Source: Kiritimatiellia bacterium (GTDB lineage: Bacteria; Verrucomicrobiota; Kiritimatiellia; SLAD01). From it: a stretch of DNA of 5,945 nucleotides. The DNA is taken from contig SLAD01000243.1 of the NCBI GenBank assembly GCA_007126995.1, positions 1 through 5,945 on the forward strand, written 5' to 3'. The translations under genes and the position numbers were made by a program. The notes under the pieces are model-generated. The model saw nothing but the letters and a program-made list of their open reading frames with translations, made no database searches and had not been told where the DNA came from. Of the stretch, positions 5,780-5,945 are shown piece by piece; the first letter of the stretch is position 1; each line of letters begins with the position of its first letter.

Positions 5780-5945
5780 GGTGGCTGTCGGACTGTGATC
5801 GACCTGTTCGGCGGAAAGCACAGACATGGGCAGGAATGCCCATGGTCCGCGCGTTTGGGAGCAAGGACATTCCTGTCCTTTCATCGTAGGCGAGCGTTGC
5901 GCGCGAGACTTCGCCGAGGATTGTGGTGCGCGTTTCGCGGTTGAA
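5775..5945 (-). CDS. Possible 3' end of a gene entering from the right edge
   Basis: On the minus strand a frame is open from the right edge to a TAA at 5777-5775, 56 codons with no start needed inside the window. The part nearest the edge (about 22 residues, starting FNRETRTTILGEVSRATLAY) has third positions mostly G or C, as in the neighbouring genes. The rest runs through the two palindromes (5823-5880). No domain is recognisable. If real, the gene converges on pckG and its stop sits in the T-run of the pckG terminator. The frame could equally be open by chance over this length. Confidence 0.25.
   Translation of the reverse strand, partial: FNRETRTTILGEVSRATLAYDERTGMSLLPNARTMGIPAHVCAFRRTGRSQSDSHQ
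5823..5847 (+). repeat. Short palindrome, unit 1 of an inverted REP-like pair
   Basis: CATGGGCA (5825-5832) pairs perfectly with TGCCCATG (5837-5844) around a GGAA loop. Two further pairs (GA 5823-5824 with TC 5846-5847) form past one bulged G. The core GGGCAGGAATGCCC is shared, with one base-pair swap, by unit 2 on the opposite strand. Confidence 0.65.
5863..5880 (-). repeat. Short palindrome, unit 2 of an inverted REP-like pair
   Basis: AAGGACA (5863-5869) pairs perfectly with TGTCCTT (5874-5880) around TTCC. Read on the minus strand the core is GGACAGGAATGTCC, the same as unit 1 except that a G-C stem pair is replaced by A-T. It is too weakly followed by T (TTCATC) to be called a terminator for anything in view. 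Confidence 0.65.

Noticed and set aside
5823..5880. The two palindromes as CRISPR repeats or terminators
   Set aside because: Only two units in opposite orientation with no regular spacers, and no T-run after either stem.

Overview
The window is a stretch of high-GC (roughly 58-60% by eye) bacterial chromosome holding ordinary, well-spaced housekeeping genes. The best guess for the source is a member of the Verrucomicrobiota, perhaps Opitutae. That guess rests on the Bacteroidetes/eukaryote-like form of ketol-acid reductoisomerase, the GTP-type PEP carboxykinase, a small zinc-ribbon protein of a kind I associate with that phylum, and palindromic intergenic repeats. It is recalled resemblance, not a database result.

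Layout. A tRNA-Ser(CGA) on the minus strand is cut by the left edge (1-64). A 297-base gap follows, with an imperfect palindromic repeat (152-254) and a possible ECF-type promoter. Next is a two-gene unit on the plus strand: an ECF sigma factor (362-982), overlapping by ATGA a single-pass membrane protein (979-1506) that is placed and built like an anti-sigma factor. Converging on it, with overlapping stop codons, is a small zinc-ribbon protein on the minus strand (1503-1772). It diverges from ilvC (1909-3009), which makes ketol-acid reductoisomerase for branched-chain amino acid synthesis.

After two hairpins comes a gene for a NYN/PIN-like (YacP-type) protein with an arginine/glycine-rich tail (3096-3719). 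A structured 197-base gap leads to pckG (3917-5713), GTP-dependent PEP carboxykinase, closed by a textbook intrinsic terminator. The right end carries two short palindromes in inverted orientation that share a core and differ by a compensated base pair. They lie inside a possible gene end read from the right edge.

The genes do not form one pathway. The sigma factor and membrane protein are a regulatory pair; ilvC and pckG are separate metabolic genes. No clear new multi-gene system is visible. The most interesting signals are the two repeat families, the RG-tailed NYN protein with a degraded active-site pattern and a hairpin directly before its ribosome binding site, and the non-zinc sigma/anti-sigma pair.
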